The notes: generated by a model not told the origin, from the sequence alone. Positions 26,914 to 36,625 are shown, counted from the stretch's first letter. The stretch is 64,000 bases of DNA from Enterococcus hulanensis (GCF_005405485.1 NZ_BJED01000010.1:62001-126000); one strand, 5' to 3'. A program made the numbers and translations.

Positions 26914-27019
26914 GTAGTTGCTAATTAGTCTTCAATCCCCGAAAATGAAGGAAAGGTAATAACTCCTATCTCTAAAAGGATTCAAAAAATATAAGTAGAA
27001 TGATTTAAGGAGAGTGAAA

Positions 27020-27661
27020 ATGGAAGAATATTTAAGAGAACGTTACGCAGCTGCGGCAGCAAGTTTAAGTAAGAAATTAGTACGGAGAAATTTTCAACCG
27101 ATTATTTGTCAGAATTTAGAGGAAGCTAAGGAAAAAGCCTTAGAAAAAATTGATCAAAATCAGTCTGTTGGTTTCGGCGGCTCGATTACTATAGAGCAAT
27201 CTGGGATTATCGAAGAATTGTATCAACGCGGTCAAAAAATAATCGATCGAGAAAAAACGAATTCACCAGAAGAGCGGCATCAAGTCATGAAACAAGCCTT
27301 AACAGCTGACTGCTTCTTGACGAGCATTAACGGCATCACCGAAGATGGGGTATTAGTCAATATAGATAGCGTAGGAAACCGTGTAGCAGCGTTAACGTAT
27401 GGACCTGATAAAGTATTTGCTTTTGTCAGTATGAGAAAAGTTTATGGAGATTTAAATACAACAGTGGAGATGGTACGAAGAAATACAGCACCATTAAATA
27501 CACATCGTCTAGGTCTTGGAAAGACACCATGCATCAAGAAAGGAACTTGTGGAGACTGCTTACAGGCGGAATGTATCTGCAATACGATTGCAATCACAAG
27601 ACGCTCAATGGCAAAAGACCGCATTGTGATTTTTTTGATTATTGAAGAAGTTGGCTTGTGA
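27020..27661 (+). CDS. LUD-domain protein with C-terminal Cys motif
   Basis: A 213-residue LUD/DUF162 protein, related to LutC/YkgG of L-lactate utilisation. SVGFGGSITIEQSG and GITEDGVLVNIDSVGNRVAAL are typical blocks. Near the C-terminus CIKKGTCGDC-N4-CIC supplies five Cys that could bind an iron-sulphur cluster. LutA and LutB are not nearby, so it is a stand-alone member. AAGGAG seven bases before the ATG at 27020 decides the start over GTG 27014. Its true reaction is unknown. Confidence 0.85.
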   Translation: MEEYLRERYAAAAASLSKKLVRRNFQPIICQNLEEAKEKALEKIDQNQSVGFGGSITIEQSGIIEELYQRGQKIIDREKTNSPEERHQVMKQALTADCFLTSINGITEDGVLVNIDSVGNRVAALTYGPDKVFAFVSMRKVYGDLNTTVEMVRRNTAPLNTHRLGLGKTPCIKKGTCGDCLQAECICNTIAITRRSMAKDRIVIFLIIEEVGL

Positions 27662-27682
27662 GAGTTCAGTGAACAGATAATA

Positions 27683-27712
27683 AAAAAAACCGAGGAATTC
27701 CTCGGTTTTTTT
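27683..27712. terminator. Bidirectional terminator between the LUD gene and clpP
   Basis: AAAAAAACCGAGG and CCTCGGTTTTTTT form a perfect stem around AATT. Confidence 0.95.
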
Positions 27713-27717
27713 ATAGC

Positions 27718-28311
27718 TTAGCTTAATGAGCTGCTGTTTTCCATTACTTCATCAATCAAGCCGTAAGCTTTTGCTTCTTCGGCAGTCATGAAGTTGTCGC
27801 GATCGGTATCACGTTCGATTATTTCGATTGGTTGCCCAGTACGCTCAGACAAGATGTTGTTTAAACGTTCGCGAGTTTTTAAGATATGACGCGCAGCAAT
27901 TTCGATTTCAGTAGCTTGACCTTGTGCACCGCCAAGGGGTTGGTGAATCATAATCTCAGCATTTGGTAATGCAAATCGTTTGCCTTTAGCACCGGCTGTT
28001 AATAGGAAACTACCCATTGAAGCGGCCATACCAAGTACGATAGTTTGCACATCAGCTTTAACAAAGTTCATTGTATCAAAAATTGCTAAGCCGGCAGAAA
28101 CGCTACCGCCTGGTGAGTTAATGTAAAGGTAAATATCTTTTTCAGAATCTTGGGCATCCAAGAAAAGTAATTGGGCGATGATGGTGTTTGCCATATCGTC
28201 GTTTACTTGGCCGCTCAACATAATGATGCGGTCTTTTAATAAACGAGAATAAATGTCGTAAGCACGTTCGCCACGAGATGATTGTTCAATGACTGTAGGA
28301 ACTAAATTCAT
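27718..28311 (-). CDS. clpP: ATP-dependent Clp protease proteolytic subunit
   Basis: A 197-residue serine protease that forms the double heptamer used by ClpX, ClpC and ClpE. The triad is Ser98 in GMAASMGS, His123 in MIHQPLGG and Asp172 in TDRDNF. Length is that of the family. AAGGAGG lies before the ATG. Upstream on the same strand is a strong promoter overlapped by a CtsR-type tandem repeat, so heat and protein-damage control is expected. Confidence 0.98.
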   Translation of the reverse strand: MNLVPTVIEQSSRGERAYDIYSRLLKDRIIMLSGQVNDDMANTIIAQLLFLDAQDSEKDIYLYINSPGGSVSAGLAIFDTMNFVKADVQTIVLGMAASMGSFLLTAGAKGKRFALPNAEIMIHQPLGGAQGQATEIEIAARHILKTRERLNNILSERTGQPIEIIERDTDRDNFMTAEEAKAYGLIDEVMENSSSLS

Positions 28312-28386
28312 AGTGAATCCTCCTTAAAATATTGTTCGTAAATCATTTTAGCACAAACAGGGTTAGATTGCTAAAACTTAAAGAAA

Positions 28387-28416
28387 GTATACAACGTTGG
28401 TCAGTTTTGGTCAAAT
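28387..28416 (-). promoter_or_regulatory. clpP promoter with CtsR box
   Basis: On the minus strand TTGACC and TATACT are 17 bases apart. On the plus strand GGTCAGT-TTT-GGTCAAA (28400-28416) is the direct heptamer repeat bound by CtsR, and it covers the -35. Confidence 0.9.
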
Positions 28417-28606
28417 ATAAGGCTTCGTTTTTTTAAACGGGTCAAACTATCCTAGAAACATGAAAATATGGTACTATTAATAACGATGATAACAAGATGT
28501 CAGATTGCCACATTTTATATTACTTCAGTGGGATGACGAGCGTGTTGAGAATCAATTTTTTTGTGTAGGAAACAATTCCATAAGTATAAAAATAGGAGGG
28601 AAAAAC

Positions 28607-29122
28607 GTGGAAATCGCATTTATTGGACTAATCGGCGTATTGATTGGAGCAGGATTAACAGGTCTTGCAGTTTATTTTGTTTTTAAGTATATCGACTTGC
28701 GCCATCAACGTGAAAGAGAATTGGAGCATCAAGTTAAAGAAATTGAAACAATTAATCTCTTAAACAAAAAAATTAATGAGATTTTATCCAAACGAAATGT
28801 TCTAATGCAGGATTATGTGACATTTAATTCGTTTGATGACTGTTACATTACGATCGACGATTTTATTTATTTGAATTCCTTTGCGGCTCAAAATAATTTT
28901 TATTTGCCAAATTATTTGATTGAAGAATTCTTTAAAAACATTTCCCATCGTAAAGTTATTTTATCTCCCGAAGAAACAGTTAAGATCGGTGGATATACTT
29001 ACAAGGGCGGACGGATTGTTATGGAGACTTTTTCTGAGCAGCTCTTAGAAATCTTGGACGAGAAAAGGCAGCAACTATCTCGTTCGACAAAGCAGCCTTT
29101 ACACTATTTCAATGTACAGTAA
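28607..29122 (+). CDS. Single-pass membrane protein with coiled coil, unknown
   Basis: A 171-residue protein. It has an N-terminal membrane segment (about 3-25, rich in Gly and Ile), then a charged helix with coiled-coil pattern (about 28-60: LRHQRERELEHQVKEIETI) and a globular tail. I do not recognise a family. The GTG at 28607 follows AGGAGGG by about eight bases; the longer frame from 28505 lacks a ribosome site. It lies before the glycerophosphodiesterase and miaA but is separated by 70 bases. Confidence 0.78.
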   Translation: MEIAFIGLIGVLIGAGLTGLAVYFVFKYIDLRHQRERELEHQVKEIETINLLNKKINEILSKRNVLMQDYVTFNSFDDCYITIDDFIYLNSFAAQNNFYLPNYLIEEFFKNISHRKVILSPEETVKIGGYTYKGGRIVMETFSEQLLEILDEKRQQLSRSTKQPLHYFNVQ

Positions 29123-29192
29123 CAGTTTAGAAGAAATTTTGAAAAGCTTTTTAACTAATAAATTTATGTGATTATAAACGAGGTGGTATTAG

Positions 29193-29927
29193 ATGACAGT
29201 TATTATTGCTCATCGCGGGAGTGCTGGGACTCATCCAGAAAATACATTGCCTGCCTTCATGGAGGCGGTACGGACAGGTGCAGATGGAATCGAGCTGGAT
29301 GTCCACCTGACAGCTGATCAGCAGTTAGTTGTCATCCATGATGAGAGCGTTGATCGTACAACAGACGGCAAAGGTTTAATTCGAGAATTAACATTGGAAG
29401 AAATAAAAGAGCTAGATGCTGGCAGTTGGTTTGACGAGAAATATCAAGCAACCAAAATATCGACATTGCAAGAAGTTTTAAATTTATTGCTGCAGATGCG
29501 TTTCCGCGGCTTTTTATGTATTGAGATCAAAACCAATAAATTTCATTATCCCGGAATTGAGGAAAAAATCTCAGAAGTTATGACGAGTAAGGAATGGCCT
29601 TTCACATATTGGTATACAAGTTTCAATATTGATTCTTTGAGAATCATGCATGAATATGAACCAGACAGACAGTATGATTTAATCCAGAAAAACGATTTGG
29701 AAAAATATAAGGCTGTTTTAGATATTGATTTTATTGAAGGACTGCACCCGAGTTTTGATTGGGTAAAACAAAATCCTGAAATCGTTAAGAGTTTTAAAAA
29801 GTCAATTCGACCATGGACACCCAATCTTTATGAAACTATGATGACTTGCTATGAAAATAATTTGGCTGGTATAATTACCGATTTTCCGGAAAAAGCGATA
29901 CGCACGAGAAGCAGGTTCAAGCAATGA
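29193..29927 (+). CDS. Glycerophosphodiester phosphodiesterase
   Basis: A 244-residue cytosolic GDPD with the TIM-barrel signatures IIAHRGSAGTHPENT (catalytic His and Arg), GIELDVHLTADQQLVVIHDE (Glu, Asp, His) and CIEIKTN. It releases sn-glycerol 3-phosphate from deacylated phospholipid or teichoic-acid parts. No signal peptide. The end overlaps the miaA start by four bases (ATGA), so these two are one translational unit. Confidence 0.93.
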   Translation: MTVIIAHRGSAGTHPENTLPAFMEAVRTGADGIELDVHLTADQQLVVIHDESVDRTTDGKGLIRELTLEEIKELDAGSWFDEKYQATKISTLQEVLNLLLQMRFRGFLCIEIKTNKFHYPGIEEKISEVMTSKEWPFTYWYTSFNIDSLRIMHEYEPDRQYDLIQKNDLEKYKAVLDIDFIEGLHPSFDWVKQNPEIVKSFKKSIRPWTPNLYETMMTCYENNLAGIITDFPEKAIRTRSRFKQ

Positions 29928-30880
29928 AGGTAATTGCAATCGTGGGACCGACTGCTGTTGGCAAGACCAGTTTGAGTATTGACTTGGCAAAAAAATTCAA
30001 TGGAGAGATCATCAGCGGTGATTCCATGCAAGTGTATCGCGGGTTGGATATTGGAACTGCCAAAGTCACGACGGAAGAGATGGCTGGAATTGTGCATCAT
30101 TTGATCGATGTGCGGAATATTGATGAAAGTTATTCTGCTGCTGATTTTCAAAAAGCAGCTAGACAGGCGATTCAGGAGATCAGCAGTCGTGGCAAGCTGC
30201 CGATTATTGTCGGTGGTACAGGTTTGTACATCCAATCTTTATTATGGGATTATAAGCTAGGCAGTGAAGGTGATCCCGAGGATGACTCATTACGAAGGAA
30301 ATATGAAGCTTTCGCTGAAACCAATGGCAATCAAGCTTTGTGGGAAAAACTACAGGCAGTTGATCCATTGGCCGCAGAGAAAATCCATTATAGTAATCGA
30401 AAAAAAATGATTCGAGCGTTAGAAGTTTTTGAATTGACCGGTCATTCAATCCTTGAACCCAAGGAACAGCCTAGAGAACTCTACGATAGTTTTTTGATCG
30501 GCTTAAATACGGATCGTGCTGTTTTATATCAACGAATCAATCAGCGTGTTGATCTAATGGTTGAACAAGGGCTTTTAACTGAAGCAGAGAAACTTGCGGA
30601 AACGCCTGAGGTTCAGGCAGCCCAAGGAATCGGCTATAAAGAGTTGTTTCCTTATTTTTCTGGCAATTCCTCTTTGGAAGCAGCGCTTGAAGAAGTCAAA
30701 TTGCATTCACGGCGTTATGCGAAGCGTCAATTGACTTGGTTTCGCAATCGAATGTCCGTTCATTGGTATGATCTAGTTCAACACCCTAGTACAATTAATG
30801 AGATTGAAGAAACTATCGAAAAGTGGCTAGCAGATGTGAAACCAACGCTTCAAACAGATGAAGAAGAGGCAAGCAAATAG
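29924..30880 (+). CDS. miaA: tRNA dimethylallyltransferase
   Basis: A 318-residue enzyme that puts a dimethylallyl group on A37 of tRNAs reading UNN codons. The P-loop VGPTAVGKTSLS, the motif SGDSMQVYRGLDIGTAKV and GGTGLYIQSLL are the family blocks, and RRYAKRQLTWFRNR stands near the C-terminus. It precedes hflX, the usual order in Bacillota. Confidence 0.97.
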   Translation: MKVIAIVGPTAVGKTSLSIDLAKKFNGEIISGDSMQVYRGLDIGTAKVTTEEMAGIVHHLIDVRNIDESYSAADFQKAARQAIQEISSRGKLPIIVGGTGLYIQSLLWDYKLGSEGDPEDDSLRRKYEAFAETNGNQALWEKLQAVDPLAAEKIHYSNRKKMIRALEVFELTGHSILEPKEQPRELYDSFLIGLNTDRAVLYQRINQRVDLMVEQGLLTEAEKLAETPEVQAAQGIGYKELFPYFSGNSSLEAALEEVKLHSRRYAKRQLTWFRNRMSVHWYDLVQHPSTINEIEETIEKWLADVKPTLQTDEEEASK

Positions 30881-30963
30881 GGACTGTTGTGTTATAACTA
30901 TTAAATCAATAAAGATTCATTATGAATAAAAGACTATATTAATAAAAATTAGGAGGAAACGGA

Positions 30964-32208
30964 TTGTCAGAAAGAGTCATTTTAGTCGGCGTCGAGACAG
31001 ACGAGAGTAAATATAATTATTTAGAATCGATGCATGAGTTGGCGGGACTGACCAAGACGGCTCATGGCGAGATTGTTTTTTCATTAACACAAAAGCGTCC
31101 TAAAGTTGATCGTCAAACGATCATCGGTAAAGGGAAAATAGAGGAACTTAGACAGCTTGTTGATGCACATGAAGCCGATCTTGTTATCTTCAATCATGCA
31201 TTGTCACCGAGACAAAGCCAGACGGTCGAAACACAGGTGGGGGTTCCGGTGATTGACCGAATTCAATTAATTTTAGATATCTTCGCTCAACGTGCTCGTT
31301 CAAAAGAAGGAAAACTGCAAGTTGAACTTGCGCAATTAGATTATTTGTTGCCTCGTTTAGTAGGGCAAGGACAGAGCTTGTCGCGTCTTGGTGGAGGAAT
31401 TGGAACTCGCGGACCTGGGGAAACAAAGCTTGAAACAGATCGCCGTCACATTCGCCGCCGCATCTCTGCCATCAAAAAGGAACTAAAAGAAGTGGAAGCC
31501 CATCGTGAGCGGAGTCGTCAAAAACGTCAACAATCAAGTATTTTCCAGATGGGGCTGATTGGCTACACAAATGCAGGTAAATCAACAATTCTGAATCTAT
31601 TAACGAATGCTGATACGTTTTCTGAGGATCAATTGTTTGCCACCTTAGACCCTTTGACGAAACGTTGGCATTTGCCGCAAGGTATGGAAACGACAATAAC
31701 GGATACGGTTGGATTTATCCAAGATTTACCGACGCAATTAGTTGATGCATTTCAATCCACCTTGGAAGAAAGCAAAGGGATGGATCTGTTGCTGCATATC
31801 GTAGATGCTAGTGCCGAAGATCGCCAGCAACAGGAAAAGACTGTTATCGATTTATTGAAAGAGCTTGAGATGGACGATATTCCAATGCTTACAATCTATA
31901 ATAAGGCAGATCGGATTGATGAATTTTCTTTCACACCAACACTGTTCCCAAGTGTTTTGATTTCTGCGAAAACAACTAAGGGCAAAGAATTACTGGCTGA
32001 TGCCATCAAGCAAGAAATCATGAATTTACTGGAACCTTATTTATTGACCCTAAATTCAGATGAAGGGCAAGCATTAAGCGAGATGAAACGCGAGACACTT
32101 GTCTTAAGCGAGACTTTTGATGAAGAAAAGGAACAGTATATCGTGCGAGGGTTTGCCAAGAAAAAATCTCTTTGGATTAGGAGAATGGAAGATGAATTGG
32201 ACGACTGA
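30964..32208 (+). CDS. hflX: Ribosome-associated GTPase HflX
   Basis: A 414-residue GTPase that splits or rescues stalled ribosomes. The N-terminal domain has IGKGKIEELRQLV; the region GGIGTRGPGETKLETDRR is the HflX signature; G motifs are GYTNAGKSTILN (G1), DTVGFIQDLP (G3) and NKAD (G4). Starts at TTG eight bases after AGGAGGAAA. The last 17 bases overlap the next gene, which has its own ribosome site. Confidence 0.96.
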   Translation: MSERVILVGVETDESKYNYLESMHELAGLTKTAHGEIVFSLTQKRPKVDRQTIIGKGKIEELRQLVDAHEADLVIFNHALSPRQSQTVETQVGVPVIDRIQLILDIFAQRARSKEGKLQVELAQLDYLLPRLVGQGQSLSRLGGGIGTRGPGETKLETDRRHIRRRISAIKKELKEVEAHRERSRQKRQQSSIFQMGLIGYTNAGKSTILNLLTNADTFSEDQLFATLDPLTKRWHLPQGMETTITDTVGFIQDLPTQLVDAFQSTLEESKGMDLLLHIVDASAEDRQQQEKTVIDLLKELEMDDIPMLTIYNKADRIDEFSFTPTLFPSVLISAKTTKGKELLADAIKQEIMNLLEPYLLTLNSDEGQALSEMKRETLVLSETFDEEKEQYIVRGFAKKKSLWIRRMEDELDD

Positions 32209-33445
32209 GCTAGCACCAGAGCTGGTTGGGAAAATTGATAAAGTTGATCAAAAAATTGCTGAACGGCTGCAAGAAATTCGAGAAATTGCTTTATCGAATC
32301 AAGCAAAAGTATTAGCGGCTTTTCGCGAGAACCATGTTTCGGAAAGCCATTTTTTGCCGTCTACAGGTTATGGTAATGACGATCAAGGAAGAGATGTTTT
32401 AGAAGCTGTATACGCGCAAACTTTCGGTGCGGAAGCCGCCTTAGTTCGCCCGCAAATCGTTTCAGGAACGCACGCGATCGCTACATCTTTATTTGGGGTA
32501 TTGCGACCGGGGGACGAATTGCTTTATATCACAGGTACGCCGTATGATACTTTACTAGAAGTGATTGGCGTACAAGGTAATGGAATTGGTTCCTTCAAAG
32601 AGTATAATATTGGCTATGACGAAGTAGGACTTTTAGAAGATGGAAACGTTGACTTCGATAGAGTTAAAGAAAAGATCAATGCTAAAACCAAGGTAGTTGC
32701 CATTCAACGCTCAAGGGGCTATGCTTCCAGACCATCGTTTACGATCGAAAAAATCAAAGAGATGTGCGATTTTGTAAAAACTATTGCACCAAATATGGTG
32801 ATTTTTGTCGATAATTGCTATGGGGAATTTGCAGAGCTGTTGGAGCCGACACAGGTTGGTGCTGATTTGATGGCTGGTTCATTGATCAAGAATCCGGGTG
32901 GCGGTATCGCGAAAACGGGGGGTTACATTGTTGGAAGAAAAGAACTGATCGAACGATGTGCTTATCGATTAACTACACCTGGAGTCGGTGCGGAAGGCGG
33001 GGCTATGTTGGGCAGCGTTTTTGATATGCTGCAGGGTTTTTTCTTAGCTCCTCATGTAGTGAGTCAGGCGATTCAGGGTGCAATTTTTTCTGCAGCGTTA
33101 TTGGCAGAATACAATTTAGAATCTACACCGAAGTGGAATCAGCCGCGAACTGATTTGATTCAGCTAATTGATTTTCGCGATCGAGAGAAAATGATCCAGT
33201 TTTGTCAGGCAATCCAAAAATATTCACCGATTGATGCTTATGTTGCGCCAATTCCCTCGTATATGGCTGGTTATGAGGATGATATTATTATGGCTGCAGG
33301 AACCTTTGTACAAGGAGCAAGCATCGAGTTGAGTGCTGATGGACCGCTGAGAGAACCATACTCATTGTATCTTCAAGGTGGTTTGACCTTTGAGCATGTC
33401 AAAGTTGCAGTGACTAATGCTGTGAATGAAGTGTACTATCAATAA
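32192..33445 (+). CDS. ynbB: YnbB-type PLP enzyme (methionine gamma-lyase family)
   Basis: A 417-residue pyridoxal-phosphate enzyme of the Cys/Met-metabolism fold. The PLP Lys is in MAGSLIKNPGGGIAKTGGY, and FVDNCYGEF holds the PLP-binding Asp. Often annotated aluminium-resistance protein; its reaction is not firmly known. The start at 32192 follows TAGGAGA; a longer frame from 32117 lies inside hflX. Order hflX-ynbB-glnR-glnA is the same as in Bacillus subtilis. Confidence 0.9.
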   Translation: MNWTTELAPELVGKIDKVDQKIAERLQEIREIALSNQAKVLAAFRENHVSESHFLPSTGYGNDDQGRDVLEAVYAQTFGAEAALVRPQIVSGTHAIATSLFGVLRPGDELLYITGTPYDTLLEVIGVQGNGIGSFKEYNIGYDEVGLLEDGNVDFDRVKEKINAKTKVVAIQRSRGYASRPSFTIEKIKEMCDFVKTIAPNMVIFVDNCYGEFAELLEPTQVGADLMAGSLIKNPGGGIAKTGGYIVGRKELIERCAYRLTTPGVGAEGGAMLGSVFDMLQGFFLAPHVVSQAIQGAIFSAALLAEYNLESTPKWNQPRTDLIQLIDFRDREKMIQFCQAIQKYSPIDAYVAPIPSYMAGYEDDIIMAAGTFVQGASIELSADGPLREPYSLYLQGGLTFEHVKVAVTNAVNEVYYQ

Positions 33446-33451
33446 AAACAA

Positions 33452-33488
33452 TAAAAAATTCGAGGTCTAAACGGCTTCGAATTTTTTT
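33452..33488. terminator. Bidirectional terminator after ynbB
   Basis: AAATTCGAGG pairs with GCTTCGAATTT, with T and A tracts outside; it serves both ynbB and the small minus-strand ORF. Confidence 0.8.
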
Positions 33489-33660
33489 ACGCTTTTTTAA
33501 TCTCTATTTCATCCTCATGGAGGAGTAAATCGTGATCATGACTTAAACGTACCAGATAGGTATGGTTCTCCTCGTTATGCTTTATAATGACGCCAACTAA
33601 ACCTGCCATTGGATGCTTATTTTTTATCTGAACGAATTCACCAAGTTCAATTTTAGACAA
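33487..33660 (-). CDS. Small (57-residue) KOW/SH3-like protein
   Basis: A short ORF on the minus strand starting with TTG (complement of 33658-33660) and ending at 33487. It reads MSKIELGEFVQIKNKHP at the start and then MAGLVGVIIKHNE, a beta-rich pattern reminiscent of KOW or SH3-like barrels. GAAGGTG lies five bases before the start. It ends in the ynbB terminator. The composition, the ribosome site and the terminator support a real gene; no family is certain. Confidence 0.6.
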   Translation of the reverse strand: MSKIELGEFVQIKNKHPMAGLVGVIIKHNEENHTYLVRLSHDHDLLLHEDEIEIKKA

Positions 33661-33766
33661 TTTTACACCTTCTTATACTTTTCCCACAGTATAACAAATT
33701 TTTTTAAAACATAAAACGTTGTTATAGCACGGTTTTTTCAGAAAAAACGAACATTCATAAAATCTA

Positions 33767-33783
33767 TGTAAGGAAATCTGACA
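33767..33783. promoter_or_regulatory. GlnR box of the glnRA operon
   Basis: TGTAA-N7-TGACA is a perfect match to the GlnR consensus TGTNAN7TNACA and ends seven bases before the glnR -35. Confidence 0.85.
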
Positions 33784-33790
33784 TTAACTC

Positions 33791-33819
33791 TTGACGAGTG
33801 GTCTATGGGGTGGTATCCT
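33791..33819 (+). promoter_or_regulatory. Promoter of glnRA
   Basis: TTGACG and TATCCT are 17 bases apart, just downstream of the GlnR box; the start would be 27 to 30 bases before glnR. Confidence 0.75.
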
Positions 33820-33853
33820 TTTTCCAACATCAAAAAAACAAGGAGGAGATGTT

Positions 33854-34234
33854 ATGCGGGAAAAAGAATTGCGTCGTTCGCTTGCTGTTTTTCCAATTGG
33901 TACAGTTATGAAGTTGACAGATTTGACTGCACGACAAATTCGGTACTATGAGGAACAAGAATTGATCCATCCAGAACGAAGTGAAGGTAACCGTAGGATG
34001 TACTCTCTAAATGACATTGATGTGCTGCTAGAAATCAAAGATTATCTATCTGATGGACTGAATATGGCAGGAATCAAACGTGTCTATCAAATGCGTCAAG
34101 AAGAAGTCAAAGCTGCCAAAGAGAAGCCGCCTTTGACTGACAAGGATGTGCGTCGGATTTTCTATGATGAGATGTTAACGCAAGGTGGTTTCCAACAACA
34201 AAATCCATATCAATCGCAAGGCCCTAAGCTGTAG
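33854..34234 (+). CDS. glnR: Nitrogen regulator GlnR (MerR family)
   Basis: A 126-residue repressor with a MerR-type winged helix: LTDLTARQIRYYEEQELIHP and GNRRMYSLNDID. The short Gln-rich C-terminus is the autoinhibitory part that is relieved by feedback-inhibited glutamine synthetase. AAGGAGGAG before the ATG at 33854 fixes the start; an in-frame ORF from 33791 includes the promoter and is wrong. It is followed by glnA, and a GlnR box lies upstream. Confidence 0.96.
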   Translation: MREKELRRSLAVFPIGTVMKLTDLTARQIRYYEEQELIHPERSEGNRRMYSLNDIDVLLEIKDYLSDGLNMAGIKRVYQMRQEEVKAAKEKPPLTDKDVRRIFYDEMLTQGGFQQQNPYQSQGPKL

Positions 34235-34282
34235 TGGTTGTGGAATATAAAAAAATGAAGTGCGAGGAAGGGATTAGATATT

Positions 34283-35623
34283 ATGCCGAAAAGAGATCTA
34301 AGTAAAGAGGATATTAAACGAATTGTCGAAGAAGAGAACGTCCGCTTTTTACGTCTGATGTTTACAGACATTATGGGAACAATCAAAAATGTTGAAGTAC
34401 CAGTTAGCCAAATGGCAAAAGTCTTAGACAATAAAATGATGTTCGACGGTTCATCTATTGAAGGATTTGTCCGGATCGAAGAAAGTGATATGTACCTGTA
34501 TCCAGATTTGACAACTTGGATGATTTTTCCATGGGAAAGTGATCATGGCAAAGTTGGGCGTTTGATCTGTGATATTTATGGACCAGATGGCACACCATTC
34601 GCAGGAGATCCTCGCGGGAATTTGAAGCGCGTGTTAAAGGGAATGGATGAATTTGGTTTCACATCATTCAACTTAGGACCTGAACCGGAATTTTTCCTAT
34701 TCAAAATGGATGAAAATGGCGATCCAACATTGGACTTGAATGACAAAGGCGGATACTTTGATTTCGCTCCAACCGATTTAGGCGAAAATTGTCGTCGTGA
34801 TATCGTATTGGAACTTGAAAGCTTAGGCTTTGAAGTAGAAGCTTCACACCATGAGGTTGCTCCAGGTCAACATGAAATCGACTTTAAATATGCAGACGCG
34901 ATCGAAGCCTGCGATAATATCCAAACCTTCAAACTGGTTGTTAAAACAATTGCTCGCAAACATGGTCTTCACGCAACATTTATGCCAAAACCGTTATACG
35001 GCATCAACGGTTCTGGTATGCACTGCAACATGTCTTTATTTAATGACGAAGGCAATGTCTTCTACGATGAAGATGGTCCGATGAAATTAAGTAAGACTGC
35101 TTATCAATTTTTAGCAGGTCTTTTAAAACACGCGCGTGCATACACGGCAGTATGTAACCCGATTGTTAACTCTTATAAACGTCTAGTTCCCGGTTTTGAA
35201 GCTCCAGTTTATGTAGCATGGAGCGGACGCAACCGTTCACCATTGATTCGTATCCCAGAATCTCGTGGTTTGTCTACGCGTCTGGAATTACGTTCAGTCG
35301 ATCCAGCGGCTAACCCATATTTGACGATGGCTGTTTTATTAGAAGCTGGTTTAGATGGAATTCGTAACGAATTGACACCGCCAGCAGCGGTTGATCGCAA
35401 TATCTACGTGATGACTGAAGAAGAACGTAAAGAAGCAGAAATCTATGACTTGCCATCTACGATTCATAATGCAATCAAAGCATTGCGTGAAGATCAAACC
35501 ATGGTGGATGCACTAGGCAACCATATTTATACGAACTTCAATGAAGCAAAACGTATGGAATGGGCAGCGTTCCGTCAAACAGTATCAGAGTGGGAACGCG
35601 ATCAATACTTAGAACTTTACTAA
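34283..35623 (+). CDS. glnA: Type I glutamine synthetase
   Basis: A 446-residue cytosolic enzyme that joins ammonia to glutamate with ATP. Family blocks: [41 protein letters not shown] and [21 protein letters not shown]. It is the Gram-positive GSI-alpha type without the adenylylation Tyr loop. Cotranscribed with glnR, and the feedback-inhibited enzyme acts as the sensor for GlnR. Confidence 0.98.
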   Translation: MPKRDLSKEDIKRIVEEENVRFLRLMFTDIMGTIKNVEVPVSQMAKVLDNKMMFDGSSIEGFVRIEESDMYLYPDLTTWMIFPWESDHGKVGRLICDIYGPDGTPFAGDPRGNLKRVLKGMDEFGFTSFNLGPEPEFFLFKMDENGDPTLDLNDKGGYFDFAPTDLGENCRRDIVLELESLGFEVEASHHEVAPGQHEIDFKYADAIEACDNIQTFKLVVKTIARKHGLHATFMPKPLYGINGSGMHCNMSLFNDEGNVFYDEDGPMKLSKTAYQFLAGLLKHARAYTAVCNPIVNSYKRLVPGFEAPVYVAWSGRNRSPLIRIPESRGLSTRLELRSVDPAANPYLTMAVLLEAGLDGIRNELTPPAAVDRNIYVMTEEERKEAEIYDLPSTIHNAIKALREDQTMVDALGNHIYTNFNEAKRMEWAAFRQTVSEWERDQYLELY

Positions 35624-35634
35624 ACCTAACTCGC

Positions 35635-35667
35635 AAAACTCTTGAGGATTTCCTCAAGAGTTTTTTT
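35635..35667 (+). terminator. Terminator of glnRA
   Basis: AAAACTCTTGAGG pairs with CCTCAAGAGTTTT, followed by T residues. Confidence 0.95.
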
Positions 35668-35862
35668 GAGCATAAAGCCTAGCGTTTTTACTTCAGTAAA
35701 CTAACTACTAAAAAATTGAAACTAATAGAATCTCTCCAAGTGTTGATTGACTCTGTCTAAGTTGATTAAAGAAAGAGAAATTCGGGTCCCAATATAGAAG
35801 CGGCAATTTTTAGCAAAACTTTTTTTGCTATAATAGATTCAACAATTTGTGAGGTGAGAGGG

Positions 35863-36597
35863 ATGGAAGATAGGTATCAAACATTTGCGTATGACTATGA
35901 TGAGTTCGGCAGTATTGAAGACTATTTGGGTGCTGAAAAATTATTTTTCCAACAGTTGTTTTCAGAGCAAGGTGCTAAGACCGTGTTGGACTGTGCTTGT
36001 GGAACAGGGCAGCATCTTTATATGTTTTCAGAAATGAATTTAGAGGTGGTAGGTTCGGATTATTCGAAGGCGATGCTGGAAGTGGCAGAGAAGAACTTGA
36101 CCGAAAGAGGGATAACAGTACCGTTGCATCAATGTGATTTTAGGTATTTAGAAGAAGTACACAAAGAAAAATTTGATGCGATCGCCTGTTTAACAACCGC
36201 TTTGCCTCATTTGCATAACGAACAGGACTTAGTTACGGCGCTTAAGTCAATGAAAGCTAGACTCAATAGTGAAGGTATTCTTGTTCTCACGCAAGGAACG
36301 ACTCATCATAATTTGGCGCTGCCAGCGATTGAGGTAGTAGTAAATCGCTTGGATTTTTCACGGGTATTTGTCAAGGAGCGAGATGAGGAGTTTCAAACGA
36401 TCCACGTTTTAGATATGTATCATTCGACTGAACGAATGGAAAATAATCAGTATGATATCGTTTATAAAATCATTTTGGACGAGGACTATCGACGGCTATT
36501 AACGGAAGCCGGGTTTAAAAATATTGAGATTTATGGAGATTACGACAAAAATGCTTATGATAAAGAAAGCAAGCGACTAATCATTGTTGCTCAATAA
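35863..36597 (+). CDS. Class I SAM-dependent methyltransferase
   Basis: A 244-residue cytosolic methyltransferase. Motif I is VLDCACGTGQHLYMF, followed by VGSDYSKAMLEVA; FDAIACLTTALPHL is motif IV. The substrate is not visible. GAGGTGAG lies five bases before the ATG at 35863, and a perfect TATAAT stands at 35829-35834. An earlier in-frame GTG overlaps that ribosome site. Confidence 0.88.
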   Translation: MEDRYQTFAYDYDEFGSIEDYLGAEKLFFQQLFSEQGAKTVLDCACGTGQHLYMFSEMNLEVVGSDYSKAMLEVAEKNLTERGITVPLHQCDFRYLEEVHKEKFDAIACLTTALPHLHNEQDLVTALKSMKARLNSEGILVLTQGTTHHNLALPAIEVVVNRLDFSRVFVKERDEEFQTIHVLDMYHSTERMENNQYDIVYKIILDEDYRRLLTEAGFKNIEIYGDYDKNAYDKESKRLIIVAQ

Positions 36598-36625
36598 AAG
36601 CAGGTTAATTCGTTTTCTTTAATTT

